NCBI GenBank assembly: GCA_903908265.1
Contig: CAIVRI010000171.1
Span: 1 to 35,717 of the forward strand
Length of the DNA: 35,717 bases
Reading direction: 5' to 3'
From: an uncultured Pseudomonadota bacterium
GTDB taxonomy: Bacteria > Pseudomonadota > Gammaproteobacteria > Steroidobacterales > Steroidobacteraceae
Shown here: positions 1-8,242 of the stretch, piece by piece
Layout of the letters: each line of letters opens with the position of its first letter
How positions within the stretch are numbered: the stretch's first letter is position 1
The notes under the pieces: model-generated
Databases searched by the model: none
What the model was told of the DNA's origin: nothing
What the model saw: only the letters and a program-made list of their open reading frames with translations
Translations under genes and position numbers: made by a program

Positions 1-720
1 GCACTGGGCTTGACCAATGCAACGCTCGTCGATGGCTTGCATGACCGCGTCGGTGATACGGGGGTGGCACACCCGCTGTTGATGCTGGCCGGGGCCTTGG
101 AAATTGCAGCGCCGGGTGAACTCATTCTGGTCATTGGCTTTGGCCAGGGCATCGATGCGCTGTTGCTGCGCGTGCGTGAGCGCGCTACCGCGCATCGGGC
201 CGGTCGTGGCCTTGCCGGTGCGCTGGCGGCCGGTCTCACCGATCAGGCCTATGTGCGCTTTTTGTCGCACGGCGGCGCATTGACGCTGGATTGGGGGATG
301 CGGGCCGAGCGCGATGCGCGCACCGCGCATTCGGTGCACTATCGTAAACGCGCCGCTCTGAATGGGTTTACCGGTGGTCGTTGCACTGCCTGCGGTACGG
401 TTCAGTTCCCACCGGCGCCGGCTTGCGTCAACCCGGACTGTCGCGCGTTTGCGCCGCAGACCCCGGTACGTCTGACGGATGTGCCGGCAACGGTGAAAAC
501 GTATACCGAAGACTGGTTGGCGTTTACGCCCGCGCCGCCCTTGGTGTATGGCAACGTCGCCTTCGAGGGCGGCGGCAATGCCTTCATGGAATTTGCCGAC
601 GTCGATCCGGGTGAGGTCGCGGTAGGGGCTGCATTGGTGTTCGTGTTCCGGATCAAGGATGTCGATCATGCGCGCGGCTTCCATCGTTACTTCTGGAAAG
701 CCACGTTGAGGAGAACCTGA
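1..720 (+). CDS. HMG-CoA synthase-like / DUF35 zinc-ribbon fusion protein (5' partial)
   Basis: The reading frame is open from the first base, so the true start lies upstream; a TTG at 10 is only an internal candidate. The first ~95 visible residues resemble the C-terminal part of a thiolase-fold condensing enzyme of the HMG-CoA synthase/KAS III type, including a GFGQG-like glycine-rich stretch. The remainder is a DUF35-type module: a zinc ribbon with two CxxC-like pairs (CTAC and CVNPDC) followed by an OB-fold. DUF35 proteins are known to work with SCP-X-type thiolases or aldolases in acyl-CoA chain cleavage or condensation, as in BbsA/BbsB and ChsH2/Ltp2. The stop is followed after 2 nt by the thiolase start, so the two products are probably translationally coupled and form one complex. 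The substrate cannot be read from the sequence. Confidence 0.8.
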   Translation, partial: ALGLTNATLVDGLHDRVGDTGVAHPLLMLAGALEIAAPGELILVIGFGQGIDALLLRVRERATAHRAGRGLAGALAAGLTDQAYVRFLSHGGALTLDWGMRAERDARTAHSVHYRKRAALNGFTGGRCTACGTVQFPPAPACVNPDCRAFAPQTPVRLTDVPATVKTYTEDWLAFTPAPPLVYGNVAFEGGGNAFMEFADVDPGEVAVGAALVFVFRIKDVDHARGFHRYFWKATLRRT

Positions 721-722
721 TC

Positions 723-1925
723 ATGGCCAGCGGGATCCGCGACAAGGTGGCGATCGTTGGCATGGGCTGCTCGCGTTTTGGTGAGCGCTGGGATATGGGT
801 CCGGACGACCTCATGGTCGAGGCCTTTACCGAAGCGGTGGCGGATGCTGGCATCGAGCGTGATCGCATCGAAGCGGCTTGGCTCGGTGTGTTCTACCAAG
901 AACAGAGCACTTCGAAGTCGGGTCTGCCCTTGTCGATGGCGCTGCGGTTGCCCAACGTGCCGGTGACGCGGGTGGAGAATTTGTGCGCCACGGGCACTGA
1001 AGCGCTGCGCGGCGCGGTCTATGCGGTCGCCTCCGGCGCGGTGGATATCGCCTTGGCGATGGGCGTAGAAAAATTGAAAGACACCGGCTTTGGCGGCTTG
1101 CCAGAGCGCGCCAAGGGGACCTTCGAGGACCAGTGGCAGCCGGGCTTCACGCCACCAGGGGCTTTTGCGCAACTGGGGGCTGCCTATGCGGCGCGCCATG
1201 GCCTATCGATCGATGCGTTACGTCGCGCGATGGCGCACGTGTCTATGAAGAGTCACGCCAACGCCGTCGATAATCCCAAGGCCCACCTGCGCGCGCCGAT
1301 CACGATCGAACAGGTACTGCATGCGCCGATGGTGGCTTTCCCGTTGGGTGTTTACGATTGTTGCGGCGTCAGCGATGGCGCGGCCTGCGCGATTGTGACG
1401 ACGCCGGAGATCGCCGCCACACTCGGCAAGCGCGATCATGTCACCGTCAAGGCCTTGCAGTTGGCCCCGTCAAACGGCGCCGAAATGGGGCACGCCAGTT
1501 GGGATGGCAGCTATACGCCGACGACGCGACTCGCCGCGAGCCGCGCCTACCGTGAAGCCGGGCTCACCGATCCGGCAACCCAGCTGGGGCTGATCGAAGT
1601 GCATGACTGCTTCTCTGTGACCGAACTGGTGGTCATGGAAGATCTAGGTCTCTCCGCGCCCGGGCGCGCGCCGGCGGACATTCTCAACGGTCGCTACGAT
1701 CGGGACGGCGCGATTCCCTGTCAGACCGATGGGGGTCTGAAGTGCTTCGGCCATCCAGTGGGCGCCTCGGGTCTGCGTATGGCCTATGAGATTTACACGC
1801 AGTTGCTGGGTCGCGCCGGTGCGCGACAGGTCGGTGCGCCATCCTGGGGCCTGAGTCACAATCTGGGTGGCATCCCGAACCGCAACGTGGCCAGCGTCGC
1901 CATTTTCGGCTTGAACCAATTTTAA
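723..1925 (+). CDS. SCP-X-type thiolase / acetyl-CoA acetyltransferase family protein
   Basis: This 400-residue protein has the length and layout of SCP-X/lipid-transfer-type thiolases. The nucleophile region reads NLCATGTEA, with the cysteine near residue 88, followed by an EVHDCFSVTE segment and a C-terminal GHPVGASG motif carrying the catalytic histidine. Enzymes of this family perform thiolytic or retro-aldol cleavage of beta-oxo or beta-hydroxy acyl-CoA, and many need a DUF35 partner, which is supplied by the gene just upstream. ATG 723 follows a GAGGAG-type ribosome site (aggagaacc). It is probably the carbon-carbon cleavage step of the surrounding catabolic cluster. Physiological direction and substrate are inferred only from family and context. 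Confidence 0.9.
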   Translation: MASGIRDKVAIVGMGCSRFGERWDMGPDDLMVEAFTEAVADAGIERDRIEAAWLGVFYQEQSTSKSGLPLSMALRLPNVPVTRVENLCATGTEALRGAVYAVASGAVDIALAMGVEKLKDTGFGGLPERAKGTFEDQWQPGFTPPGAFAQLGAAYAARHGLSIDALRRAMAHVSMKSHANAVDNPKAHLRAPITIEQVLHAPMVAFPLGVYDCCGVSDGAACAIVTTPEIAATLGKRDHVTVKALQLAPSNGAEMGHASWDGSYTPTTRLAASRAYREAGLTDPATQLGLIEVHDCFSVTELVVMEDLGLSAPGRAPADILNGRYDRDGAIPCQTDGGLKCFGHPVGASGLRMAYEIYTQLLGRAGARQVGAPSWGLSHNLGGIPNRNVASVAIFGLNQF

Positions 1926-1954
1926 AATTTAAATTCGAACCTTGAGTAAGCCTA

Positions 1955-2845
1955 ATGAGTGTTGAGAAATTGCACGTCGTGACGGAAGCCGGGGACCCGC
2001 AGTGGGGCTATACCCTAGAAGAGCTCGCCACGGCGCCGATGGTCTTTCGCGAGGATTTGTATGCTGGCAAGACCGTGCTTGTGACCGGGGGTGGCAGTGG
2101 CTTCGGTCGGGCCATGACCTTCCTGTTTGCGCGCTTGGGCGCGCACGTCGTCATCGCCGGGCGCAAGGCCGAGAAGCTGGAAGAGACACGCGCAGGCGTT
2201 GAACGTCTGTTGGGTCGTGCGGTCGTGACGACGCGCGCGATGACGATTCGCGACCCAGACGCCTGCCAAGCCCTGATCGCAGAGACTTTTGCGCAGCACG
2301 GGGGCCTTGATTTGTTGGTCAACAATGCCGGCGGTCAGTACCCGCAGGCCGCGATCGACTTCAGCCCAAAGGGTTGGCATGCGGTGATTGAGACGAACCT
2401 GACTGGCACGTTCTACATGATGCAAGCGGCAGCGCGCGCGTGGCGTGATGCGGGTGCGCCGGGCAGTATTGTGAATATTGTGGCGAATGTCTGGCGGGGC
2501 ATGCCGCAGGTGGCGCACACCTGCGCGGCCCGTGCGGGGGTGATTTATCTGGCCAAGACGCTCGCCACGGAGTGGGCGCCGCTGAAGATCCGCGTCAACT
2601 GTGTGTCCCCCGGTTCCATTCGCTCGGAAGGATTGAACGTCTACGATCCAGCGGCAGCCGCAGCCTTTGTGGATACCAATCCCATGCGTACGCTCGGCGA
2701 TGTCTATGACATCGGCCAGGCGGTTGCCTATCTCGGTGCGCCATCCGGAAAATTTGTGACCGGTGAAGTGCTTGTCGTGGATGGTGGTAACAGTCAATGG
2801 GGCGATGTATGGCCCGGCGGCAAGCCCGCCTACTTCGACGTGTAA
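1955..2845 (+). CDS. SDR family oxidoreductase with PECR-like (non-YxxxK) active site
   Basis: This 296-residue Rossmann-fold dehydrogenase/reductase has a ~40-residue N-terminal extension. The cofactor motif is TGGGSGFGRA (typical TGxxxGxG), followed by NNAGG and a C-terminal VTGEVLVVDGG. At the position of the catalytic YxxxK of classical SDRs the sequence reads AHTCAARAG, so both Tyr and Lys are absent. The same kind of substitution (HSGAARAG) is known in peroxisomal trans-2-enoyl-CoA reductase (PECR) and related dienoyl-CoA reductase-like enzymes. That suggests reduction of an enoyl-CoA rather than alcohol oxidation. The gene sits 29 nt after the thiolase and shares its strand. The exact substrate is unknown. 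Confidence 0.88.
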   Translation: MSVEKLHVVTEAGDPQWGYTLEELATAPMVFREDLYAGKTVLVTGGGSGFGRAMTFLFARLGAHVVIAGRKAEKLEETRAGVERLLGRAVVTTRAMTIRDPDACQALIAETFAQHGGLDLLVNNAGGQYPQAAIDFSPKGWHAVIETNLTGTFYMMQAAARAWRDAGAPGSIVNIVANVWRGMPQVAHTCAARAGVIYLAKTLATEWAPLKIRVNCVSPGSIRSEGLNVYDPAAAAAFVDTNPMRTLGDVYDIGQAVAYLGAPSGKFVTGEVLVVDGGNSQWGDVWPGGKPAYFDV

Positions 2846-2893
2846 AGAACCCCGCGTAATCCAAACCCACTCGATCGCCCATCGGAGGACCCC

Positions 2894-3472
2894 ATGCCAG
2901 ATACCCTGATGACCCGCATTCCCCGTAGTGACTTGCCACAGCCGTTCCATCGGGCCTGGGACACGCTGCAGTCCTTGACCGGTGATGCGACTTTCGTCGA
3001 AGTGTTTGCGCAAGCGCCCGAGATGCTCGATTTTGTGATGTACAAGTTCTATGGACCAATTTTTTTCGGCGGCAATGTGGATCAACGTTATAAGCAATTG
3101 GTCCGGCTGCGTCTGTCGACCCGGCATGGCTGCCTGACTTGCAACAAGCAGAATGTACCAGGGGCACTGGCGGCCGGTATCACCGAAGCGCAGGTGGCCG
3201 CGCTGATGGATTACGAGGACGGACCCTTCACCGAGGCAGAGAAAGCTGTGCTTGCCTACGCCGATGAAGTGGCCCTGACCAATATTGAAGGACGCATGAC
3301 GCCCGCGTTGTATGCGCGTCTAAGGGCCCACTTCAGTGACGCCGATCTGTGTGAACTGGGCACGGTGATGGCGGTCATCTCGGGGATGGCCAAACTTTCG
3401 TTCGTGCTCGATCTGGTGGAGCGCGAAGATTATTGCCCGTTCACGCCGGCGGCGACCGCTACTGGTACTTGA
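2894..3472 (+). CDS. Carboxymuconolactone decarboxylase / AhpD-like family protein
   Basis: This 192-residue alpha-helical protein carries the AhpD-type segment GCLTCNKQN, with a CxxC redox pair, in an all-helical CMD context. It starts at ATG 2894 behind the strong ribosome site cggagga. Family members are either gamma-carboxymuconolactone decarboxylases, which lack the CxxC pair, or AhpD-like peroxidase/disulphide reductase proteins, which have it. The visible cysteines favour the redox role, for instance protecting against oxygenase side products, over a ring-lactone decarboxylase role. It lies between the SDR and the Rieske oxygenase genes in a co-directional cluster. A specific reaction cannot be assigned. 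Confidence 0.85.
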   Translation: MPDTLMTRIPRSDLPQPFHRAWDTLQSLTGDATFVEVFAQAPEMLDFVMYKFYGPIFFGGNVDQRYKQLVRLRLSTRHGCLTCNKQNVPGALAAGITEAQVAALMDYEDGPFTEAEKAVLAYADEVALTNIEGRMTPALYARLRAHFSDADLCELGTVMAVISGMAKLSFVLDLVEREDYCPFTPAATATGT

Positions 3473-3503
3473 TGTAATTCGTCACTTTCCATAGGAAGCA
3501 CGC

Positions 3504-4862
3504 ATGTACGCCTACGATAAGCCCTTTGTTGTGAATCCCGAGGCCGGCCACGATTCGCTCGAGGCGAAGCGACCGCTTATGGATAACGGGCTGGATAGTC
3601 CGCATCCGGAACGCTACTACTCGCCGGAGTTCATGAAGCTCGAATGGCGCAAGCTTTGGCCGACCGTGTGGCTGCTGGCCGGCGTGACCTCTGATATTAA
3701 GGAAGAGGGTGACTACACGGTGTTTGACGTGGGGCACGAGTCCGTCGTGCTGGTGCGTCAGAAAGCGGGTGATATCCGAGCCTTCCACAACGTCTGCCCG
3801 CATCGTGGCAACAAGATCGCACTCAATGACTCTGGCAGCGTTGCGCGGTTTACCTGCGCGTTCCATGCTTGGCAGTTTTGTTTGGATGGCAAGCTCGAAT
3901 GCATCACCGACGAGGAGAGTTTTCATCCGGCGCTGATCGCGCATCGGCCGGGTCTTTCTGAAGTGCGGTGTGATTCGATTGGTGGTCTGATCTTCATCAA
4001 TCTCGACGGCAATGCACCGCCGCTGAAGGAATGGATCGGACTGCCGACCGGTTACCTTGAGAATTATCAAGTCGACCAGATGAATGTCGTGCGGCATGTG
4101 CGCACCGAATGGCACGGTAACTGGAAGGTAGGCGTGGATGCCTTCTACGAAACCTATCATCTGCCGCACATCCACCCGCAGACCCAGGGCGTGATGGAGG
4201 ATTACTCGCAGTATGATCTGTACCCGAATGGCTTCTCGCGCATGATCGTGCCGATTTGCACCAAGTCGCATCGGATCGAGGATCAGGACACCGTATCGCC
4301 AGACCTGATGTACATGATGCAGGAAGCGGGCATGGATCCTGCAGCCTATCAGGGCAGCGCGAAAGGTGTGCGCGTTGCTGTACAGCAGGCCAAGCGTGCC
4401 CGCGCCGAGCGCTTAGGGCTCGCGCATTACGCGAAGTTTCAGGATGGCCAGTTGACCGATAGTTGGGCGACCGGGTTGTTCCCGAACGTACAGATCGGCA
4501 TGCACCCGGAGGGCGTGTTCATCATGCGCTTCCTGCCGCACCCGACGGAGCCGGAGCGCTTCTACTACGACAACATCACCATGTTCCGGCACGTGGATGA
4601 CAAGGACTACTTCGTGCCGGGTTGGATGGGCTTGCCCAAGGACACGGACATCACCGGTGCGACGCGACCGGCTATTGAAAGTTATGACATCACGCAACGT
4701 GCGGATTTGGGCCCGGTCCTGAATCAGGACGTCGAGCTGGTGTCGGCGGTGCAGCGCGCCTCCAAGTCGAGTGGCTTCAAGGGCCCGCTATGGAGCGAGC
4801 AAGAGGTGCGCGTGCGCCACTTTCATCGCGAACTAGATCGTGTACTCGGGATTAAAAAATAG
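3504..4862 (+). CDS. Rieske aromatic ring-hydroxylating oxygenase, alpha subunit
   Basis: The 452-residue product has both hallmarks of ring-hydroxylating oxygenase large subunits. The Rieske [2Fe-2S] ligands follow C-x-H-x17-C-x2-H at about C98, H100, C118 and H121. The mononuclear iron site is in DAFYETYHLPHIH, with H219 and H224 as likely ligands and D212 as the electron-bridging acid. Such enzymes add one or two oxygen atoms to an aromatic or alicyclic substrate using NAD(P)H electrons delivered by a reductase or ferredoxin. No reductase, ferredoxin or classical beta subunit is adjacent; only a SnoaL/NTF2-fold protein at 8243 could play a beta-like role. Start ATG 3504 follows taggaag. 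It is probably the oxygen-activating step of the cluster. Confidence 0.92.
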   Translation: MYAYDKPFVVNPEAGHDSLEAKRPLMDNGLDSPHPERYYSPEFMKLEWRKLWPTVWLLAGVTSDIKEEGDYTVFDVGHESVVLVRQKAGDIRAFHNVCPHRGNKIALNDSGSVARFTCAFHAWQFCLDGKLECITDEESFHPALIAHRPGLSEVRCDSIGGLIFINLDGNAPPLKEWIGLPTGYLENYQVDQMNVVRHVRTEWHGNWKVGVDAFYETYHLPHIHPQTQGVMEDYSQYDLYPNGFSRMIVPICTKSHRIEDQDTVSPDLMYMMQEAGMDPAAYQGSAKGVRVAVQQAKRARAERLGLAHYAKFQDGQLTDSWATGLFPNVQIGMHPEGVFIMRFLPHPTEPERFYYDNITMFRHVDDKDYFVPGWMGLPKDTDITGATRPAIESYDITQRADLGPVLNQDVELVSAVQRASKSSGFKGPLWSEQEVRVRHFHRELDRVLGIKK

Positions 4863-4904
4863 ACCGATGGTCGCGCCAACGGCGTGACATCGAGGGGGGC
4901 GATG

Positions 4905-6770
4905 ATGAGGTTGACGGTACTAAAGCTATTGGTCGTGGCGATGCTGGGCGGCTCTACGGCACAGGCCGCCGCGCCGGCAGATCCGCGGATGCCTGTGACA
5001 GCAGGCCCTGGCGAAACGGTGTTCAAGGCCGCGTGTGCGCAATGTCATCTGGGTCAGGTGCCCAAGGCGCCGACGCAGGTATTCCTTGGCATGATGGAGC
5101 CAGAGGCGATTTACGCGGCGCTGACGACTGGCGTCATGCAAAGTCAGGCTGCGGCGTTGTCTGCGCAGGACAAACAGGCGGTTGCCGGATATTTGGGTGA
5201 CGCCAATCTGAGCAGTACGGGGCCAGCGCCCGCGGCGCCGAGTTGCAGCGGGGCTGCCGCGAATTTTGATTTGTCGCAACCGCCGGATGTGCGTAACTGG
5301 GGCGCGGATTTGGGTAACTCGCACTTTGTGCCGGCAGCAGCTGCAGGGCTTGCTGTGGCGGATGTGCCGAAGTTGAAATTGAAGTGGGCGTTCGCGTTCC
5401 CGGGCGCAATTCGGGCGCGCTCGCAGCCCTCCTTTGCGGGCGGTTCACTGTTTGTTGGTAGCCAGAACGGGACCGTGTACGCGTTGGACGCGGCGTCCGG
5501 CTGTGTACGCTGGACGTTCAAGGCCGGTGCCGAAGTGCGCACCGCCATTGCGGTGAGTACCTGGAAGGCGGGTGATCGGGCCGCCAAACCGCAGGTGTTC
5601 TTTGGCGATCTGGTGGGGCGCGCGTACTCGCTGGATGCACGTACCGGTCAACTCTTGTGGTCGCAGAAGCTGGAGGATCACCCCAGCACGACCCTCACGG
5701 GTGCGCCGACCTTCTATGGCGGACGGGTATATTTTCCGGTGTCCTCGTTGGAAGAGGCCATGGCGGATCCGAAGTACCCGTGCTGTACTTTCCGCGGATC
5801 GCTGGTTGCGCTGGCCGCAACGACCGGTCGGGTGATTTGGAAAACCTACACCATCGCTGAGAAGCCCCGTGCAGTGGGTCAGACGACCGTGGGCACGCCG
5901 ATCTTCGGCCCTTCCGGCGCGGCGATCTGGAACTCACCGACCATTGATCCGAAACGCCAACTGGTTTACGTCGGCACAGGCGACAACTACTCCGCCCATG
6001 CCACTACCCGGTCCGATGCGATCCTCGCTTTCGATCTGGCGACGGGCAAGATGCGTTGGTCGCTGCAGGGTTTCACGGACGATGTCTGGAATGTGGGCTG
6101 CATGCTGAAAAATGCGAACTGCCCGGAGCATGCAGGTCCGGACTTCGACATCGGTGCCGGTACGATGCTGGTGAAGACCAGTGCAGGCAAGGAGCGACTG
6201 TACGCGGGGCTCAAGAGCGGTGAGGTGCTGGCTGTCGATCCGCAGACGCATGACCGCGTGCTGTGGAGGCGTCGGTTAGGTCGCGGTAGTACGCAGGGCG
6301 GTATTCAGTTCGGGATGGCGTACGACGGCCTGCATGTCTACGCGCCCATCGCGGACCTCGGTCCAGTTGTGGATCCCAATTATCCCGGTGAGCCGCACCC
6401 GGGTATTTATGCGGTCGATCCGATGAACGGCGATTTGGTCTGGTCCCACCCGGCGCCGGATCGTTGCCACGGCGATAAGTTCTGCGATCCAGGCATCATC
6501 GCGGCCATTACCGCAATCCCTGGTGCCGTATTTGCCGGGCATATGGATGGCTCACTACGCGCCTATGCATCGCAGACCGGTGCGGCCCTGTGGGAGTACG
6601 ACACGCGCGCCGACGTCACTACGCTTTCGGGCGTCGTTGCGCACGGCGGCACGATCGGCGGCGCCGGCCCGGTGGTGTATGGCGGGAAGCTGTACGCCGT
6701 GTCCGGTTATGGGGCGTACTTTCATCTGCCGGGCAACGTGTTGTTGGCGTTCTCGGTGGACGGACGCTGA
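4905..6770 (+). CDS. Quinohaemoprotein (N-terminal cytochrome c + PQQ beta-propeller), polyvinyl-alcohol-dehydrogenase-like
   Basis: ATG 4905 is preferred over GTG 4884 or ATG 4902 because gagggggg lies at a better distance and a clean signal peptide follows (hydrophobic LKLLVVAMLGG, cleavage near AQA). The mature 621-residue protein begins with a class I cytochrome c domain, with haem motif CAQCH near residues 44-48 and a GVMQ segment offering an axial Met. A PQQ-type beta-propeller of repeated WxxDxxTG blades follows. A vicinal Cys-Cys pair near residues 293-294 (YPCCTFRG) is characteristic of PQQ alcohol dehydrogenases. The N-terminal rather than C-terminal cytochrome domain is the arrangement known for polyvinyl alcohol dehydrogenase. 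It probably oxidises a (secondary) alcohol in the periplasm and feeds electrons to the respiratory chain. No PQQ biosynthesis genes are in the window. Confidence 0.85.
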   Translation: MRLTVLKLLVVAMLGGSTAQAAAPADPRMPVTAGPGETVFKAACAQCHLGQVPKAPTQVFLGMMEPEAIYAALTTGVMQSQAAALSAQDKQAVAGYLGDANLSSTGPAPAAPSCSGAAANFDLSQPPDVRNWGADLGNSHFVPAAAAGLAVADVPKLKLKWAFAFPGAIRARSQPSFAGGSLFVGSQNGTVYALDAASGCVRWTFKAGAEVRTAIAVSTWKAGDRAAKPQVFFGDLVGRAYSLDARTGQLLWSQKLEDHPSTTLTGAPTFYGGRVYFPVSSLEEAMADPKYPCCTFRGSLVALAATTGRVIWKTYTIAEKPRAVGQTTVGTPIFGPSGAAIWNSPTIDPKRQLVYVGTGDNYSAHATTRSDAILAFDLATGKMRWSLQGFTDDVWNVGCMLKNANCPEHAGPDFDIGAGTMLVKTSAGKERLYAGLKSGEVLAVDPQTHDRVLWRRRLGRGSTQGGIQFGMAYDGLHVYAPIADLGPVVDPNYPGEPHPGIYAVDPMNGDLVWSHPAPDRCHGDKFCDPGIIAAITAIPGAVFAGHMDGSLRAYASQTGAALWEYDTRADVTTLSGVVAHGGTIGGAGPVVYGGKLYAVSGYGAYFHLPGNVLLAFSVDGR

Positions 6771-6774
6771 ACGC

Positions 6775-7308
6775 ATGGATCGCACGGCCCTAAGCCTGCC
6801 GCTTCGGGCCGTGCAGATTGCCTACTATGTCCCGGATCCGGTACTTGCCGCAGCAGAGTGCGCGCGGCGTTACGGTTGGGGGCCCTTCTATTTGCTCGAG
6901 CATGTGCCCCTCTCCAGCTGCCTTTACCGGGGTCGTGAGGCACCGTTTGATCACAGTTCGGCCTACGGTCAGGCCGGCGATCTAATGGTGGAGTTAATCA
7001 CGCAGCATGACGACGCGCCGTCGGTTGTGCGGGAGGCCTACGCGCGGGAGGCCTCTGGCCTGCATCACGTCGCGCACTTTGTGCCTGATCTTTCTGCTGC
7101 GTTGGCGCACTGCGTGCGCGAAGGCGGCGTCGTGGTGATGGATGCGTGTACTGCCGATGGCGTACGCTTTGTGATGGTGCAGATGCCCATGTTGGGTCAC
7201 TACTTGGAACTGTACGAGCCGTCGCCTGCATTGCGCCGCTTCTACGGTTACATCCGAAAAAAATCAATCGACTGGGATGGCGCTGCGCCATTACGGCGTT
7301 TCAGTTAA
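6775..7308 (+). CDS. VOC (glyoxalase/dioxygenase-fold) family protein
   Basis: This 177-residue protein starts at ATG 6775, four bases after the stop of the quinohaemoprotein gene. It shows the vicinal-oxygen-chelate pattern of two beta-alpha-beta-beta-beta units. One runs from AVQIAYYVPDP, and a second begins at LHHVAHFVPDL with a metal-ligand-type His, ending in LGHYLELYEP with a Glu. Family members include extradiol dioxygenases, glyoxalase I, methylmalonyl-CoA epimerases and isomerases. The short length and cluster context favour a lyase, isomerase or epimerase role on a pathway intermediate, but the reaction is not determinable here. Confidence 0.82.
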   Translation: MDRTALSLPLRAVQIAYYVPDPVLAAAECARRYGWGPFYLLEHVPLSSCLYRGREAPFDHSSAYGQAGDLMVELITQHDDAPSVVREAYAREASGLHHVAHFVPDLSAALAHCVREGGVVVMDACTADGVRFVMVQMPMLGHYLELYEPSPALRRFYGYIRKKSIDWDGAAPLRRFS

Positions 7309-7319
7309 GGGAGAACGCG

Positions 7320-8117
7320 ATGGGCAGACTGAACGGTAAGGTGGCGGTGGTGCTGGGCGCCGCGTCGCCCGGCAATATGGGGCAGGCCATGGCCCGCCGC
7401 TTCGCCGCTGAAGGCGCCCGTGTGCTGGTGGCCGGGCGTCATTCGTCTGAGCTGAACAAGTTGGCTGCAGAAATCGGTGGCACAGCGGCGTTGTGTGATA
7501 TCACCGCAAAAGCGCAAGTGGAAGCCTTGGCGAATTTGGCAGTAGCCACCTATGGCCGCATCGACATTGCGGTCAACTGTGCGGGCTGGGGTCTTATCGC
7601 CAAACTTCTCGACACCACGGAAGAAGAGTTAGATCGCATTACGGCCTTACAGTTCAAAGGCCCCTATTTTTTCTTCCAAGCCTTTGTCGGGCGCATGGCC
7701 CAGTCTGGTGGTGGATCCGTGATCACCATGACCTCGGCCTCGACCAAGGCCTTGCTGTGGCATCACGCCGCCTATATCGGGACGAAATCCGGCACCGATG
7801 CGGTGATGCGCTGCTTTGCCAATGAATTTGGTGTGAAGGGAGTGCGCGTCAATGCCATCGCGGCAGGCTTCACCGAAACGCCGATGACCGAAGCGGTGGC
7901 GCGGATGCCTGGGCTGGCCGACGCGTTCGTGAAAGAGTATCCGATGGGTCGGCTCGGAACGGTGGATGACGTGGCCAATGCGGCACTGTGGTTGGCTTCG
8001 GACGAGTGCTTTGTGACCGGGGAGGTCCTGCAAGTGAATGGTGGCCTGACGCTGCGCCGCAATCCATCCACGCGTGAGATCAATGCCAGTATGGCGGCGG
8101 CGCGTGCAGCGACTTGA
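7320..8117 (+). CDS. Classical SDR family oxidoreductase
   Basis: ATG 7320 is chosen because gggagaacgcg precedes it and the SDR fold begins immediately (GRLNGKVAVVLGAAS). The 265-residue product has a glycine-rich nucleotide site GAASPGNMGQA, an NCAG variant of NNAG, and an intact catalytic YIGTK (YxxxK) preceded by SAS. It ends with the usual VTGEVLQVNGG. It is therefore a catalytically complete alcohol/ketone dehydrogenase, unlike the SDR at 1955. It follows the VOC gene by 11 nt in the same transcription unit and probably interconverts a hydroxyl and an oxo group of a cluster intermediate. Confidence 0.9.
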   Translation: MGRLNGKVAVVLGAASPGNMGQAMARRFAAEGARVLVAGRHSSELNKLAAEIGGTAALCDITAKAQVEALANLAVATYGRIDIAVNCAGWGLIAKLLDTTEEELDRITALQFKGPYFFFQAFVGRMAQSGGGSVITMTSASTKALLWHHAAYIGTKSGTDAVMRCFANEFGVKGVRVNAIAAGFTETPMTEAVARMPGLADAFVKEYPMGRLGTVDDVANAALWLASDECFVTGEVLQVNGGLTLRRNPSTREINASMAAARAAT

Positions 8118-8166
8118 ATCGGTTGGGTCGCGTGACGCACAGTGGTCGGTGCACAGAGTGAGGAGG

Positions 8167-8188
8167 GGCGTGACGCGGCCGTCACGCC
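8167..8188 (+). other. Perfect intergenic hairpin between the SDR and SnoaL-like genes
   Basis: The arms GGCGTGACG and CGTCACGCC pair perfectly around a CGGC loop. There is no T-run after it, so it is not an intrinsic terminator. It may stabilise or process the mRNA between two cluster genes or be a protein-binding palindrome. The structure is seen directly; the role is a guess. Confidence 0.45.
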
Positions 8189-8242
8189 GGGGCAATCGAT
8201 TAACACGCGTGGCCGTGGGTCACGCATTCTGAGGAGCAGAAC

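Noticed and set aside
2015-3127. Long reverse-strand open frame of 370 codons opposite the SDR and CMD genes
   Set aside because: It is a mirror of high-GC coding sequence; its protein is Arg/His-rich with no domain, while the + strand genes have clear motifs.
3504-4862. Assignment of the Rieske protein to a specific named dioxygenase (for example naphthalene or steroid hydroxylase)
   Set aside because: Motifs prove the family only; no partner genes or substrate signature allow a specific name.
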